This document shows positions 53,469 through 62,185 of a stretch of DNA of 64,000 bases, one piece after another. The stretch is taken from the NCBI GenBank assembly GCA_016208495.1, contig JACQXX010000111.1, forward strand, positions 5,934-69,933, given 5' to 3'. Both the position numbers and the translations under genes were made by a program. The notes under the pieces are model-generated. The model saw nothing but the letters and a program-made list of their open reading frames with translations, ran no database searches and was not told the origin of the DNA. The stretch's first letter is position 1. Every line of letters starts with the position of its first letter. The DNA comes from Acidobacteriota bacterium (GTDB lineage: Bacteria; Acidobacteriota; Blastocatellia; Chloracidobacteriales; Chloracidobacteriaceae).

Positions 53469-55235
53469 ATGGGCTTTCGGTTTCGCAAATCCATCAAAAT
53501 TGCACCAGGTCTCAAGGTCAATCTCAGCACCAAAGGCATGAGTTTGACTGTTGGTGGACAGGGGGCTTCAGTCAATGTTGGCTCTGCCGGCACATTTTTG
53601 AATCTCGGTTTACCTGGCACCGGGCTGTCGTATCGGACAAAAGTATCCAGCAATCGCCGCAAGAACCCGGCGACGCCGCCACCGCCCACGCCCCTGCCAC
53701 CACTACCTGGCACCCAACCTGGGTGGAGCCAGCAACCTTCACCTCCGGGCACCCAGCCGACGGTGGTTCCGGCCTCGATTGGGCTCAATACTGACTCACG
53801 AATTTGTTTTTATAATCAATATGGGCAGGTGATTCCTGATACCTGGCTTGAGCAACTGGTTTCACAGAACTGGAAGGCCGTGACTGAAATTCTGGAACGC
53901 GAAGCGGCGGCCTATAACCAGGATTCCGGATTAGACCTGCATCTGGAAACGCCTTCACCGCGCAAATCCTTTGATTTACCGGAGCTGATCCTGGCCGGCA
54001 GTGTGCCGGCGCCACCTGAGATTTTCGATTTTTCAGAACCGATTCCACTTCCGCCGGAATTAAAGACTCCGGGGTTCCTCGGCGGATTGTTGAAATCCAA
54101 ACGCGACCAGATTGAAGCTGAGAATAACCGGTTGCGTGAAGCCTACGTCCAGGCCCAGCGCGAATGGGAACGCCGCCGCAATGCCCACACGACCTATAAA
54201 ACCGAAGCGATGGCCGATTACCAGGACCAACTGGCCAATTACAAACGGCTCAAGGCTGATATCACCGAGCGCAATCGGGTGCGTCAGTCGGCCTTGACCA
54301 ATGGCCGCGAAGGCAACCCCGAAGCAATGGAAGATTTGCTCGGAGAAGTGTTTAAGGAAATTGACTGGTTTCGGGAAACGACCGCCAGTTTTGAAGTGAC
54401 ACCTGATGCCCAAACCGTGTGGGTGGATGTGGATTTCCCGGAAATTGAAGACATGCCGGCCTACACCGCGACGATTGATTTCCCTGGATTTCGCCTCAAC
54501 GTGCACCCACGGTCAACCTATCGCCGCCAAAAAGAATACATCCATCATATTCATTCGGTTGCCTTTCGCGTGGTTGGTGAAATTTTTTGGGCGCTTCCGA
54601 AGGTGACATCAGTCATTTTGTCGGGATATTCGCAACGCCCCAATGCCCAAACCGGAGTCATGGAAGATCAGTACCTGCTCAGCGTCCAGGTTCCACGGGT
54701 AGAGTGGATCAAGGTTGATTTTTTAAACTTGAAAAATGTGGATGTCTTCGGCTTTTTTGAACAGTTCAAATTGCGGCGCAAGTGTTCGCGGACGGCGATT
54801 GCGGCACCGATCACACCGTTTCGAACTGCCGCTGAATTGAATGACTGGATGCCAACCGATTGTATGCTGTCGCGCAAGCTTGAACTGGCCGCGTTGACCC
54901 GTGAGGAAAAAGAATCCATGGGCTGGCTTGATCGGCGTCAACTTTCAAGCCTGACGGCTGAAGAACTTGAAATCCGCCAGGTAACGGCTGAAAAGCTGTT
55001 TGGCCGCTTTGTCGCCGAACGCATCAACATCAGCCGGATTGAAAAAGGCGATAGCGAGGAAATTGTCAAAGCCATCATCGGTTCGCCGACCACAACCGAA
55101 GCTAAACTCCTGCAAGGCAAAAACCATGTGACCTGGAAATATGCCGGAAGCAAACCCAATCAGATTAAATTCACGGTGAATTTTGAAAATGGCGTGGTGG
55201 TCAGTTGGGAAGGGAAACTGCCGTTGGGTGGCTGA
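53469..55235 (+). CDS. DUF4236 protein with long C-terminal region of unknown fold
   Basis: A 588-residue protein. Residues 1-57 are a clear DUF4236 domain (MGFRFRKSIKI, then GLKVNLSTKGMSLTVG, GLPGTGLSYRT). A proline-rich linker follows (64-95). Residues 110-215 hold a helical region and an acidic Pro-rich part; 215-265 is a charged coiled coil. Residues 300-440 form a beta-rich domain (VWVDVDFPEIEDMPAYTATI, VPRVEWIKVDFLNL) I do not recognise. The last 70 residues end GVVVSWEGKLPLGG. Cytoplasmic, no operon partner. Confidence 0.78.
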   Translation: MGFRFRKSIKIAPGLKVNLSTKGMSLTVGGQGASVNVGSAGTFLNLGLPGTGLSYRTKVSSNRRKNPATPPPPTPLPPLPGTQPGWSQQPSPPGTQPTVVPASIGLNTDSRICFYNQYGQVIPDTWLEQLVSQNWKAVTEILEREAAAYNQDSGLDLHLETPSPRKSFDLPELILAGSVPAPPEIFDFSEPIPLPPELKTPGFLGGLLKSKRDQIEAENNRLREAYVQAQREWERRRNAHTTYKTEAMADYQDQLANYKRLKADITERNRVRQSALTNGREGNPEAMEDLLGEVFKEIDWFRETTASFEVTPDAQTVWVDVDFPEIEDMPAYTATIDFPGFRLNVHPRSTYRRQKEYIHHIHSVAFRVVGEIFWALPKVTSVILSGYSQRPNAQTGVMEDQYLLSVQVPRVEWIKVDFLNLKNVDVFGFFEQFKLRRKCSRTAIAAPITPFRTAAELNDWMPTDCMLSRKLELAALTREEKESMGWLDRRQLSSLTAEELEIRQVTAEKLFGRFVAERINISRIEKGDSEEIVKAIIGSPTTTEAKLLQGKNHVTWKYAGSKPNQIKFTVNFENGVVVSWEGKLPLGG

Positions 55236-55432
55236 ATCGGGGTTCGGGATTCTCTTTCAAGGGATGAGGGATGAAGGATGAGGGATGAAAAAAATCACCT
55301 TGTCACCCTGTCACCCTGTCACCCTGTCACCCTGTCACCTTGTCACCTTGTCAGTCAGTCATTTCTAATGAATACAAGTACTTTGGGTTTGCTGACATAT
55401 TTGTTCATTCTCAATTCTTCATTCTTCATTCT
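55236..55432. repeat. GGGATGA, CACCCTGT and CATTCTT word arrays
   Basis: GGGATGAGGGATGAAGGATG (55261 onward), seven octameric CACCCTGT/CACCTTGT units (55297-55351) and CATTCTCAATTCTTCATTC (55404-55432). Convergent spacer; the last array ends in the patatin gene stop. Confidence 0.9.
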
Positions 55433-57733
55433 TCAGGTCCAGGGCAACTTAAAATACCTGAGGGTATCAACCCCGTAACGATAGCCGGCCTCGATGATTT
55501 GTTCAAAGGCGGTAAATTCAAGCATTCCAAACTCACTGACTGGCGGCGCCAGATATAAATCGGCATCCCGCTGGACGGCATTGGCGACGTTGGTACTACT
55601 GAGCAGTAACGACCGGATAATTGTATCGAGGATAGTCGGTACGCCGAGGTTTTTTTCACCGTGCAGCACCCGATCTTTCAAGGCGCCCCAGGCCGAAGGA
55701 AACTGTTCGCGCTTGGGGACCAGATCTTCTTCCGGGCTCACATTGATCACAATGTTAAACCCACTCCCAAAATCGCGGACAAGGTTTCCAGGTAAGTTAT
55801 TAAAGACGGCGCCGTCAACCAAAATATTTTTCCCATCAATGACCGGGACAAAGACACCAGGGAGCGAACTGCTGGCCCGCAAGGCATTGACGAGCGGCCC
55901 TTCGCGGTGAATCATAATTTCAGCCGTGGTTAAATTACTGGAAACACAAAAGAAATTGATCCAGGTGTCTTCAATTTGATGGTCTTCAAATGAAGACTGG
56001 ATGGCTCTGAGGGCACGATGGCTTTTCAAAAAAGCAAACACCGGGATGGTGTAATCCGAAGCTGGCTCCATATCAACCCATCCGATTTTGTTCCGGTGCT
56101 TGAGTTGTTCCCAATTCCACTGAAGCGCAATTTGAGCCCCGGCAATGGCGCCCATGCTGGTGCCTCCGATGATGTCAATTGGAATGCCAATTTCCTGCAA
56201 CGCTCGATAAACCCCGAGGTGCGCCAGGCCCCGGGCACCACCACCACCCAACACCAGCCCTACGGCATGGCCAGTCATTACCCGCGCCAGTCGTTCAAAG
56301 TCTTCCTGCCGGTCTATGACAATATGAAAATGGTTTTCCACCGGGCGCAGATCAATCCACTGTTTGGTGCCACTTGGAAGTTGATCGCGGTTGGGGTGGA
56401 TCAACACCAGCGATTGGGGTGGCGATGTGATCGAATTCATCCCGGCCAGAAAGCGCTCTTCGGCTTCTCGCAGTTTGGGTGATTCGTGGGCGAACGCCGT
56501 GAGCAGGATTCGATCTGCTTGCCGAATACAGCGTTGCGTCCAGGCCGAGGCCCCAGGCTCGGCCACATACACGACAAATTGATAGAGTAATTCCTGTCGG
56601 TCAAGCCAGGCGGTTAACCGGATGCTCAGCGGGTCTTCCACACTGGACTGGGAAATCCCCGGATTTCCTAACTCAGCATCAACCCGTTGCGCCGTCAACA
56701 CCAAAACCTTGCCAAAGGTGTGCAGGGCAGCTTCCAGTTTTTGAGCAAAGCGTTCAACCGGCAACCCGTTACTGAGTGGAATGATCGCAATGTTTGAAAT
56801 TTTGCGGGTGACCGATGACCAGCGGATGCGCGACGTTGACTGCTGACCGAGTCCTCCGTAGCGAATGCTGCCTTTGTTCCCTTGATGGAGTTCACGCGTC
56901 CGCAGCCGCTTGATCAGTGTTTGAATAATAAACTGGGTGATGTTTGGGTAGCGCTCGCTCAACCGGGTGAAGCTGGCATGATTAAATCGAATCAGAATGC
57001 TGTCACGTGAGGCAAAAATGCTGGCGGTGCGAGATTCGTGAGTGAAAAAGGCAATCTCCCCAATGATTTCTCCACGGCCAATATCATTGAGGACTCGCTG
57101 ATTTCCGCTTTGATCATTGAGCACCGCATAAAGGTGACCACTCATGACCAGATACACGGCGCCTCCGACATCCCCTTGTGAAAACAGACATTCACCTTGT
57201 TGCAGATATACCCATTCGGCGTGTTCTTCGGCCATTTGGAGGGCTTCATCATCCATTGAACCAACCAGCGGAGGCAGCACCGTCAGCATTAGCTCCCGCT
57301 GGAGCCGAACCTGAATAATCTGAGTGACGCGGTTGATCAGGTCGGGAACGCGGCTGATGGCATGTTCAAACGTGGCCCGTGGAATTTTCAGGACCATAGC
57401 CTCAGTATCGGCATACACGCTGGCGGTCCGTTTGCCGCCGGTCAAAACCTGAATTTCCCCAACTGGTTGCCCCACCAGCACCGTGCCCACGGTTTGTTCA
57501 TGCCCTTCTGGCTGCTTCACCGTGACGCGAAGCGTTCCGTTCAGGACCAGATAAATCGCATCGGCGATGTCACCCTGACGAAAAAGAAGGACATCTTTGG
57601 CCAATCGAATGCGGTAGAGTTCTCCGGACATATCCTGGATCAGGTCAGTCGGGAATCCCTGGAACAATTCAGTGGTTTTCAACCACTGTTCAATCTCTGG
57701 AACAGAAGGAAGTGGGGTATTGGAAGATTGCAT
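55433..57733 (-). CDS. patatin-like phospholipase with two cyclic-nucleotide-binding domains (NTE type)
   Basis: A 766-residue protein. Two cNMP-binding domains span about 25-140 and 160-275 (GEIQVLTGGKRTASV, GEIIGEIAFFTHESRTASI). A middle region (310-480) precedes the patatin domain: oxyanion loop GGGGARG (496-502), nucleophile Ser526 in GGTSMG, and Asp640 in VDGAVFNN. This layout matches neuropathy-target-esterase/YchK-type lysophospholipases. ATG 57733 is chosen; the longer frame is word-encoded (HSSFFILHSSF). The stop TGA merges with AGAATGAAGAATG. Confidence 0.93.
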   Translation of the reverse strand: MQSSNTPLPSVPEIEQWLKTTELFQGFPTDLIQDMSGELYRIRLAKDVLLFRQGDIADAIYLVLNGTLRVTVKQPEGHEQTVGTVLVGQPVGEIQVLTGGKRTASVYADTEAMVLKIPRATFEHAISRVPDLINRVTQIIQVRLQRELMLTVLPPLVGSMDDEALQMAEEHAEWVYLQQGECLFSQGDVGGAVYLVMSGHLYAVLNDQSGNQRVLNDIGRGEIIGEIAFFTHESRTASIFASRDSILIRFNHASFTRLSERYPNITQFIIQTLIKRLRTRELHQGNKGSIRYGGLGQQSTSRIRWSSVTRKISNIAIIPLSNGLPVERFAQKLEAALHTFGKVLVLTAQRVDAELGNPGISQSSVEDPLSIRLTAWLDRQELLYQFVVYVAEPGASAWTQRCIRQADRILLTAFAHESPKLREAEERFLAGMNSITSPPQSLVLIHPNRDQLPSGTKQWIDLRPVENHFHIVIDRQEDFERLARVMTGHAVGLVLGGGGARGLAHLGVYRALQEIGIPIDIIGGTSMGAIAGAQIALQWNWEQLKHRNKIGWVDMEPASDYTIPVFAFLKSHRALRAIQSSFEDHQIEDTWINFFCVSSNLTTAEIMIHREGPLVNALRASSSLPGVFVPVIDGKNILVDGAVFNNLPGNLVRDFGSGFNIVINVSPEEDLVPKREQFPSAWGALKDRVLHGEKNLGVPTILDTIIRSLLLSSTNVANAVQRDADLYLAPPVSEFGMLEFTAFEQIIEAGYRYGVDTLRYFKLPWT

Positions 57734-57754
57734 GGGCCTGGATGTATCAGTTAG

Positions 57755-57787
57755 GAATGAAGAATGAAGAATGAAGAATGAAGAATG
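57755..57787. repeat. GAATGAA word array
   Basis: Four to five GAATGAA units upstream of the patatin gene; in the minus sense they precede its start by 22 nt. Confidence 0.8.
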
Positions 57788-57860
57788 ATTCCTGGTCATT
57801 CAATCACTCGATCAGTTTGTCAGCGGGGCATTCTGCCACTTCTTAATTTATTTCAGCAAG

Positions 57861-58763
57861 TTATGTGTTCAGTCGTTGCTTTTGAGTGTTGTCGCGCACG
57901 ATTTTCAGAAACGCGTGCACCACGGGTGACGAATCATCACCCCGCCAGGCCACCATCACATCCACCGTCGGAGCAGGTGGCTCCAGATCAACATAGACAA
58001 TCCCAGGCATTTGAAACACTCGGGCCGAAGCTGGAATCAGGGTGATGCCCATTCCGGCGGCAACAAAACTCAACAAGATCTGAAGTTGACTGGCTTCCTG
58101 GATGATTCCCGGTGTGTAGCCGGCTGATCGAAAAATCTGACTGACCAGCGAGAAAAACCCGCAGCCCAAGCTTTGAGGGACAAACACAAAGGCATCCTTC
58201 GCCAGAGCTTGAAGTGAAACCTGAGACTGATCTTTCAACGGATGCGACTGGTGGAGTGCCACAATCAATGGTTCCCGCAGCAACCGTTCGCATTCGATAT
58301 TGTCGGCCAGATCATCTGGTTGAATTAAAAACCCGACATCAATGTGTTTGTGTTCGAGAGCATGGATTTGCTGTAGCGTCGGCATTTCGGTCACGATCAG
58401 ATCAACGTGTGGAAAGCGGGACCGATAGGTGTGCAAAATCTTGGGAATCAAGTCATAGGTGGACGAACCTTCAAGGCCGACCACCAGTTTCCCGATTTCA
58501 CCACGCCCGGCGCGAGTGGCAATCTGGAGCGCCTGATCCGCCTGGGCCAGCGTTCGGCGGGCTTCGGCCAGAAAGAGCCGGCCTGCTTCGGTGACTTCGA
58601 CTTTGCGTTTGGTGCGTTCGAAAATCTCAATTCCGATTTCTTCTTCCAGTTCACGAATCTGTTTACTGAGTGCCGATTGTGAGACGTGCAGCTTTTCAGC
58701 CGCCCGGTTGAAATTGAGTTCATCGGCCACGGCAATGCAATAGCGAAGGTGTCGTAGTTCCAT
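57861..58763 (-). CDS. LysR-family transcriptional regulator
   Basis: A 300-residue regulator: N-terminal helix-turn-helix (LNFNRAAEKLHVSQSALSKQIRELEEEIG, about 16-44), then a periplasmic-binding-protein-like effector domain (90-295), closest in look to CbbR/CatR-type LysR proteins. The ATG is preceded directly by CCGAACCCT words with no Shine-Dalgarno. It is divergent from the flavodoxin gene at 59151, which is therefore a likely target. Confidence 0.9.
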   Translation of the reverse strand: MELRHLRYCIAVADELNFNRAAEKLHVSQSALSKQIRELEEEIGIEIFERTKRKVEVTEAGRLFLAEARRTLAQADQALQIATRAGRGEIGKLVVGLEGSSTYDLIPKILHTYRSRFPHVDLIVTEMPTLQQIHALEHKHIDVGFLIQPDDLADNIECERLLREPLIVALHQSHPLKDQSQVSLQALAKDAFVFVPQSLGCGFFSLVSQIFRSAGYTPGIIQEASQLQILLSFVAAGMGITLIPASARVFQMPGIVYVDLEPPAPTVDVMVAWRGDDSSPVVHAFLKIVRDNTQKQRLNT

Positions 58764-59041
58764 AGGGTTCGGGGTTCAGGGTTCGGGGTTCGGGGGTCAG
58801 GGTTCGGGGGTCAGGGTTTGGGGTTTGAGGTTTGGGGTTTTCGATAGATCTTCAAGGAATCTCTTTGAGACTGTTTGGAAATTCAGTGTTTTAACCTGCG
58901 AAGCGGGTTCAAGAACAATTTTGTTTTAAATCAACAACTTGCAAAAATCCCAATCATTTCCAAACAGTCTCTTTGGTCTTTTTCGTCCTTTTGGCCTTTT
59001 CAAACCCGAAACCCCGAACCCTGACCCCCGAACCCCGAACT
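58764..59041. repeat. GGTTCGG heptamer inverted repeat with nested elements
   Basis: GGTTCGGGGTTCAGGG-type words (58766-58838) face CCGAACCCTGACCCCCGAAC words (58996-59040). AAAGGAC-type words (58970-59000) and a 103-bp inverted-end element lie between. It must also contain the LysR and flavodoxin promoters. Confidence 0.9.
58868..58970. mobile_element. 103-bp MITE-like element, 15-bp inverted ends
   Basis: AGACTGTTTGGAAAT (58868-58882) is inverted perfectly at 58956-58970, flanked by CTTTG on both sides (58863-58867, 58971-58975). The internal hairpin AACCTGCGAAGCGGGTT shares 16 nt with the end of the larger element near 37125. Confidence 0.65.
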
Positions 59042-59150
59042 AATCTCTTTTAGCGATTAAGTGATGAGAACAATGTATTGGACTCCTAGCGTGGAATCTG
59101 GGTATTGTCAACGCGGTCAGGAATTTGGATTTCATCACAAAGGAGTGTAT

Positions 59151-59711
59151 ATGGGACGTGTTGCAATTGTGTATCACAGTGGATATGGACATACAGCGGC
59201 GCAAGCCGAGGCCGTCGCCCGAGGCGCGGCATCTGTCGAGGGTACCACTGTTGAAGTTTTTACTTCGGATGATGCCATCACCAATTTGGAAAAATTAAAT
59301 GACTTTGACGCCATTATTTTTGGAAGCCCAACCTATATGGGCAGTGTTTCCAGCAAGATGAAAGCGTTTATGGAAGCCAGTTCGAAGATGTGGATGGAGC
59401 TGAAATGGAAAGACAAAATCGCCGCCGGTTTTTCAAATTCCGGGAGCTTGAGCGGCGATAAACTCAACACGCTGCTCCAGTTCGCGGTGTTTGCCGGCCA
59501 GCACGCCATGATTTGGGTGGGAATGGATGTGTTGCCATCTGGGGCACCCGGCGACCCGGAAAGTATCAATCGCGTCGGTAGTTTCCTCGGCGCCATGGCG
59601 CAATCCACTCACGGAACAGCCGTTCCGCCAGACGGCGATTTAAAAACAGCGGAACTGCTTGGCCGCCGGGTGGCGCTCACCGCCCAGCAATGGGTGCGTG
59701 GAAGACAGTGA
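59151..59711 (+). CDS. flavodoxin-fold NAD(P)H:quinone/FMN reductase, WrbA-like
   Basis: A 186-residue flavoprotein. The phosphate loop HSGYGHT (9-15) binds FMN, FGSPTYMG follows at about 63-70, and GSFLGAMAQ supports an NADPH-dependent FMN reductase or WrbA-like quinone reductase. AAAGGAG stands 5 nt before the ATG at 59151. Divergent from a LysR gene and followed by a pirin gene on the same strand, a context common for quinone/electrophile response. Confidence 0.88.
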   Translation: MGRVAIVYHSGYGHTAAQAEAVARGAASVEGTTVEVFTSDDAITNLEKLNDFDAIIFGSPTYMGSVSSKMKAFMEASSKMWMELKWKDKIAAGFSNSGSLSGDKLNTLLQFAVFAGQHAMIWVGMDVLPSGAPGDPESINRVGSFLGAMAQSTHGTAVPPDGDLKTAELLGRRVALTAQQWVRGRQ

Positions 59712-59826
59712 ACAATGAAAGAAAGGGCTGAGGGCTGAAGAAAGCGGCTGAAGAATTGGTTTTATTTCATCCCTCATCCTTCATCCCTCATCCCTTCGAT
59801 TGCCCTGAGCCCTCATCCCCAGATTA
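59712..59826. repeat. GGGCTGAAG and GGATGAAGG words
   Basis: GGGCTGAGGGCTGAAG (59725 onward), then CATCCCTCATCCTTCATCCC (59768 onward) and GAGCCCTCATCCCC; near-identical in order to 29360-29470. Confidence 0.85.
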
Positions 59827-59839
59827 AAGGAGGTTTCAA

Positions 59840-60565
59840 ATGATTACCGTCCGACCAGGAACTGAACGCGGACAAACTCAAACCTATTGGCTCGATAGCC
59901 GACATTCGTTCTCATTTAATATGTATTTTGATCCAAAGCATATGGGATTTCAGCACCTGCGAGTGATCAATGAAGACTGGATCCGGCCAGGCGCCGGTTT
60001 TGGAATGCACTCGCACGCGGATATGGAAATTTTGACCTATGTGATCAAAGGCACGCTTGCCCACAAAGACAGCACGGGTGGCGTGGGCGTCATTCAGGCG
60101 GGTGAAGTTCAGCGGATGTCCGCCGGAACCGGCATCAGCCACAGTGAATTTAATCACTCAGATACTGAAGAAGTGCATTTGTTTCAAATCTGGCTACTGC
60201 CCGAACGCAAAGGATTGCAGCCGGGATATGAACAGCGTCAATTTGCCGCTACAGATCGCCAGGATACGCTCTGTCTGGTGGCGGCCCGTGATGGACGCAG
60301 CCAGGCACTGACAATTTATCAAGACGTAGATTTTTACGTTGCCAGTCTGACGGCCCCCGGAAAAACCGTAAGTCACCGCCTGTGCCCAACCCGGCACGGA
60401 TGGCTTCAGATTGGACTTGGACGTGTGAACGTCAATGGAGTTGAATTGAAGACCGGAGATGCCGCCGCCATCAGCGATGTCGAACGTGTTGAAATTGAAG
60501 CACTTGAACCGTCTGAAATTCTTTTCTTTGATCTGGCGAACAATCCCAAGCCAAATCATCATTGA
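59840..60565 (+). CDS. pirin-family bicupin, YhhW-like
   Basis: A 241-residue pirin. Metal ligands His57, His59, His101 and Glu103 occupy the same spacing as E. coli YhhW, a quercetin 2,3-dioxygenase-active pirin. The C-terminal cupin lacks a metal site. AAAGGAGG precedes the ATG. It may detoxify aromatic compounds together with the upstream flavodoxin-type reductase under the LysR regulator; that link is inference. Confidence 0.93.
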   Translation: MITVRPGTERGQTQTYWLDSRHSFSFNMYFDPKHMGFQHLRVINEDWIRPGAGFGMHSHADMEILTYVIKGTLAHKDSTGGVGVIQAGEVQRMSAGTGISHSEFNHSDTEEVHLFQIWLLPERKGLQPGYEQRQFAATDRQDTLCLVAARDGRSQALTIYQDVDFYVASLTAPGKTVSHRLCPTRHGWLQIGLGRVNVNGVELKTGDAAAISDVERVEIEALEPSEILFFDLANNPKPNHH

Positions 60566-60584
60566 GGGTTGAGCAGATAAATAT

Positions 60585-60660
60585 TTCTTTGGAGTGCTGC
60601 AACTTGCTGCAGCTTTGAAAAGCGGTGACAAGTCACTGCACTCCAAAGAATTCTTTTTCT
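60585..60660 (+). terminator. large hairpin with T-tract between convergent genes
   Basis: TTCTTTGGAGTGC (60585-60597) and GCACTCCAAAGAA (60638-60650) form a 13-bp perfect outer stem with imperfect inner pairing and are followed by TTCTTTTTCT. It may also be a dispersed repeat. Confidence 0.7.
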
Positions 60661-60715
60661 GAAACCGGGTTATGGGAAGACATCGGGTGATGATTTCGAC
60701 GGAAATGAACGTGCT

Positions 60716-62023
60716 TTATATTGGTTCAATGAGCGTGACGGCTACTTTTCCAACTCGATTTCCCTCCATGGCCAGCACCGTAAATTGCCAGTTCCCATGA
60801 CGAAATTGATCACCAGCAACTGGAATTTTTCCCAACTCAAATAAGACAAAACCGCCCAGGGTTTGAAAAGCGCGTTTGGCTTCCATCGGGATTTGGATTT
60901 CAAGCAGGTCTTCGAGTTCGATCAAGGGAAACATCCCATCCAGTTGATACTGTGATGTTCCCTCGACACAGACCATCACCCGGCGAATTTCTTCAGGCTG
61001 ATGGCCTATCTGTCCAAGAATGGCTTCTGATAACTCATCAGCCGTGATCATTCCCTCGATATCCCCGTGTTCGTCAATGACAAACAACACCTGGGCTTGC
61101 GCCTGTTGAAAATGATCCAGAACTTTTAACGCGGGCACGTGTTCGGGGATAAAAAGAGGTTTGTGGAGGACTTCGGTGAGATGGATTTGGCCTTGACTGA
61201 GAAAGAGATCGAGAATTTCCCGAATGTGAACCACGCCAATGACGGTATCAAGCCCACCACGACACACTGGAATCCACACCTGCCGGGTCACACGAATTTT
61301 CTGGCGAATCTGTTCGTACGAATCACCCACGTCAATCCACACAATTTCAAGCCGGGGAATCATCACACCTGCCGTCAACCGCTCGCTCAATCGAAACACC
61401 CGGTAGACAATCTCCTTTTCGGTTGGTTCAAACACCCCCGCTTCCGTGCCTTCAGAAATCAGAATCCGGACTTCATGTTCGGTGACCGAAGTCGGCTCCG
61501 GCTCGTGTTGGCCAACCAGGTGGAGGAAAAAATTGGTGGTTTGACTGAGTAGCCAGACCAGTGGCCTGGCGACGAGCGACAGTCGAACCATCATCGGAGC
61601 CACCCGTGAAGCAATGGTTTCCGGGGCATTGAGTGCAATTCGTTTCGGCACCAGTTCTCCAAAAACCACCGAGCAAAACCCGATGCTTCCCACCACCATG
61701 AGCAGGCTCAGAACCTGACTGAATGGGGACAGGAGCGGAATCTGGCTGATCCAGCCGGCGATAAACCCGGCCAGAGTGGCTTCCCCAACGGCCCCGGCCA
61801 GAATTCCGACAAAGGTAATACCAATTTGAATGGTGGATAAAAACCGATTTTGGGACTCAATCAAACTCAGCGCCACACCAGCCTGGTCATCACCGAGGGC
61901 CTGGCGTTGCCGGAGGCGTTCTGGGCGGGATGAAACAATCGCCATTTCTGACATGGCCAGCAGTCCGTTTCCGCCAATCAACACCACAAGAATGCCAATT
62001 TGAACCAGTACACCAGAGGTCAT
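60716..62023 (-). CDS. CNNM/CorC-HlyC-family membrane protein
   Basis: A 435-residue protein. A DUF21 membrane domain (about 1-180, four helices) is followed by two CBS domains (about 200-335; MIPRLEIVWIDVGDS, HIREILDL, LFVIDEHGDIEGMIT) and a C-terminal CorC_HlyC transporter-associated domain (VEGTSQYQLDGMFPLIELEDLL). Such proteins affect magnesium/cobalt efflux; older annotations call them hemolysins. The ATG at 62023 has no strong ribosome site. Confidence 0.92.
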   Translation of the reverse strand: MTSGVLVQIGILVVLIGGNGLLAMSEMAIVSSRPERLRQRQALGDDQAGVALSLIESQNRFLSTIQIGITFVGILAGAVGEATLAGFIAGWISQIPLLSPFSQVLSLLMVVGSIGFCSVVFGELVPKRIALNAPETIASRVAPMMVRLSLVARPLVWLLSQTTNFFLHLVGQHEPEPTSVTEHEVRILISEGTEAGVFEPTEKEIVYRVFRLSERLTAGVMIPRLEIVWIDVGDSYEQIRQKIRVTRQVWIPVCRGGLDTVIGVVHIREILDLFLSQGQIHLTEVLHKPLFIPEHVPALKVLDHFQQAQAQVLFVIDEHGDIEGMITADELSEAILGQIGHQPEEIRRVMVCVEGTSQYQLDGMFPLIELEDLLEIQIPMEAKRAFQTLGGFVLFELGKIPVAGDQFRHGNWQFTVLAMEGNRVGKVAVTLIEPI

Positions 62024-62185
62024 AACATGCCATTTTGATGGAAATGCAGTTTGGCCCGTGTGCAGTTCAAGCCATCAAAATCCCGCACGCCAGGCTTTCA
62101 GATTTGATATAGACATAACTGAGTTATTTTGAGAAGATGCAATTGCCGACACCATATCATGCACGAACGGGAGTTCACCAAAAAG

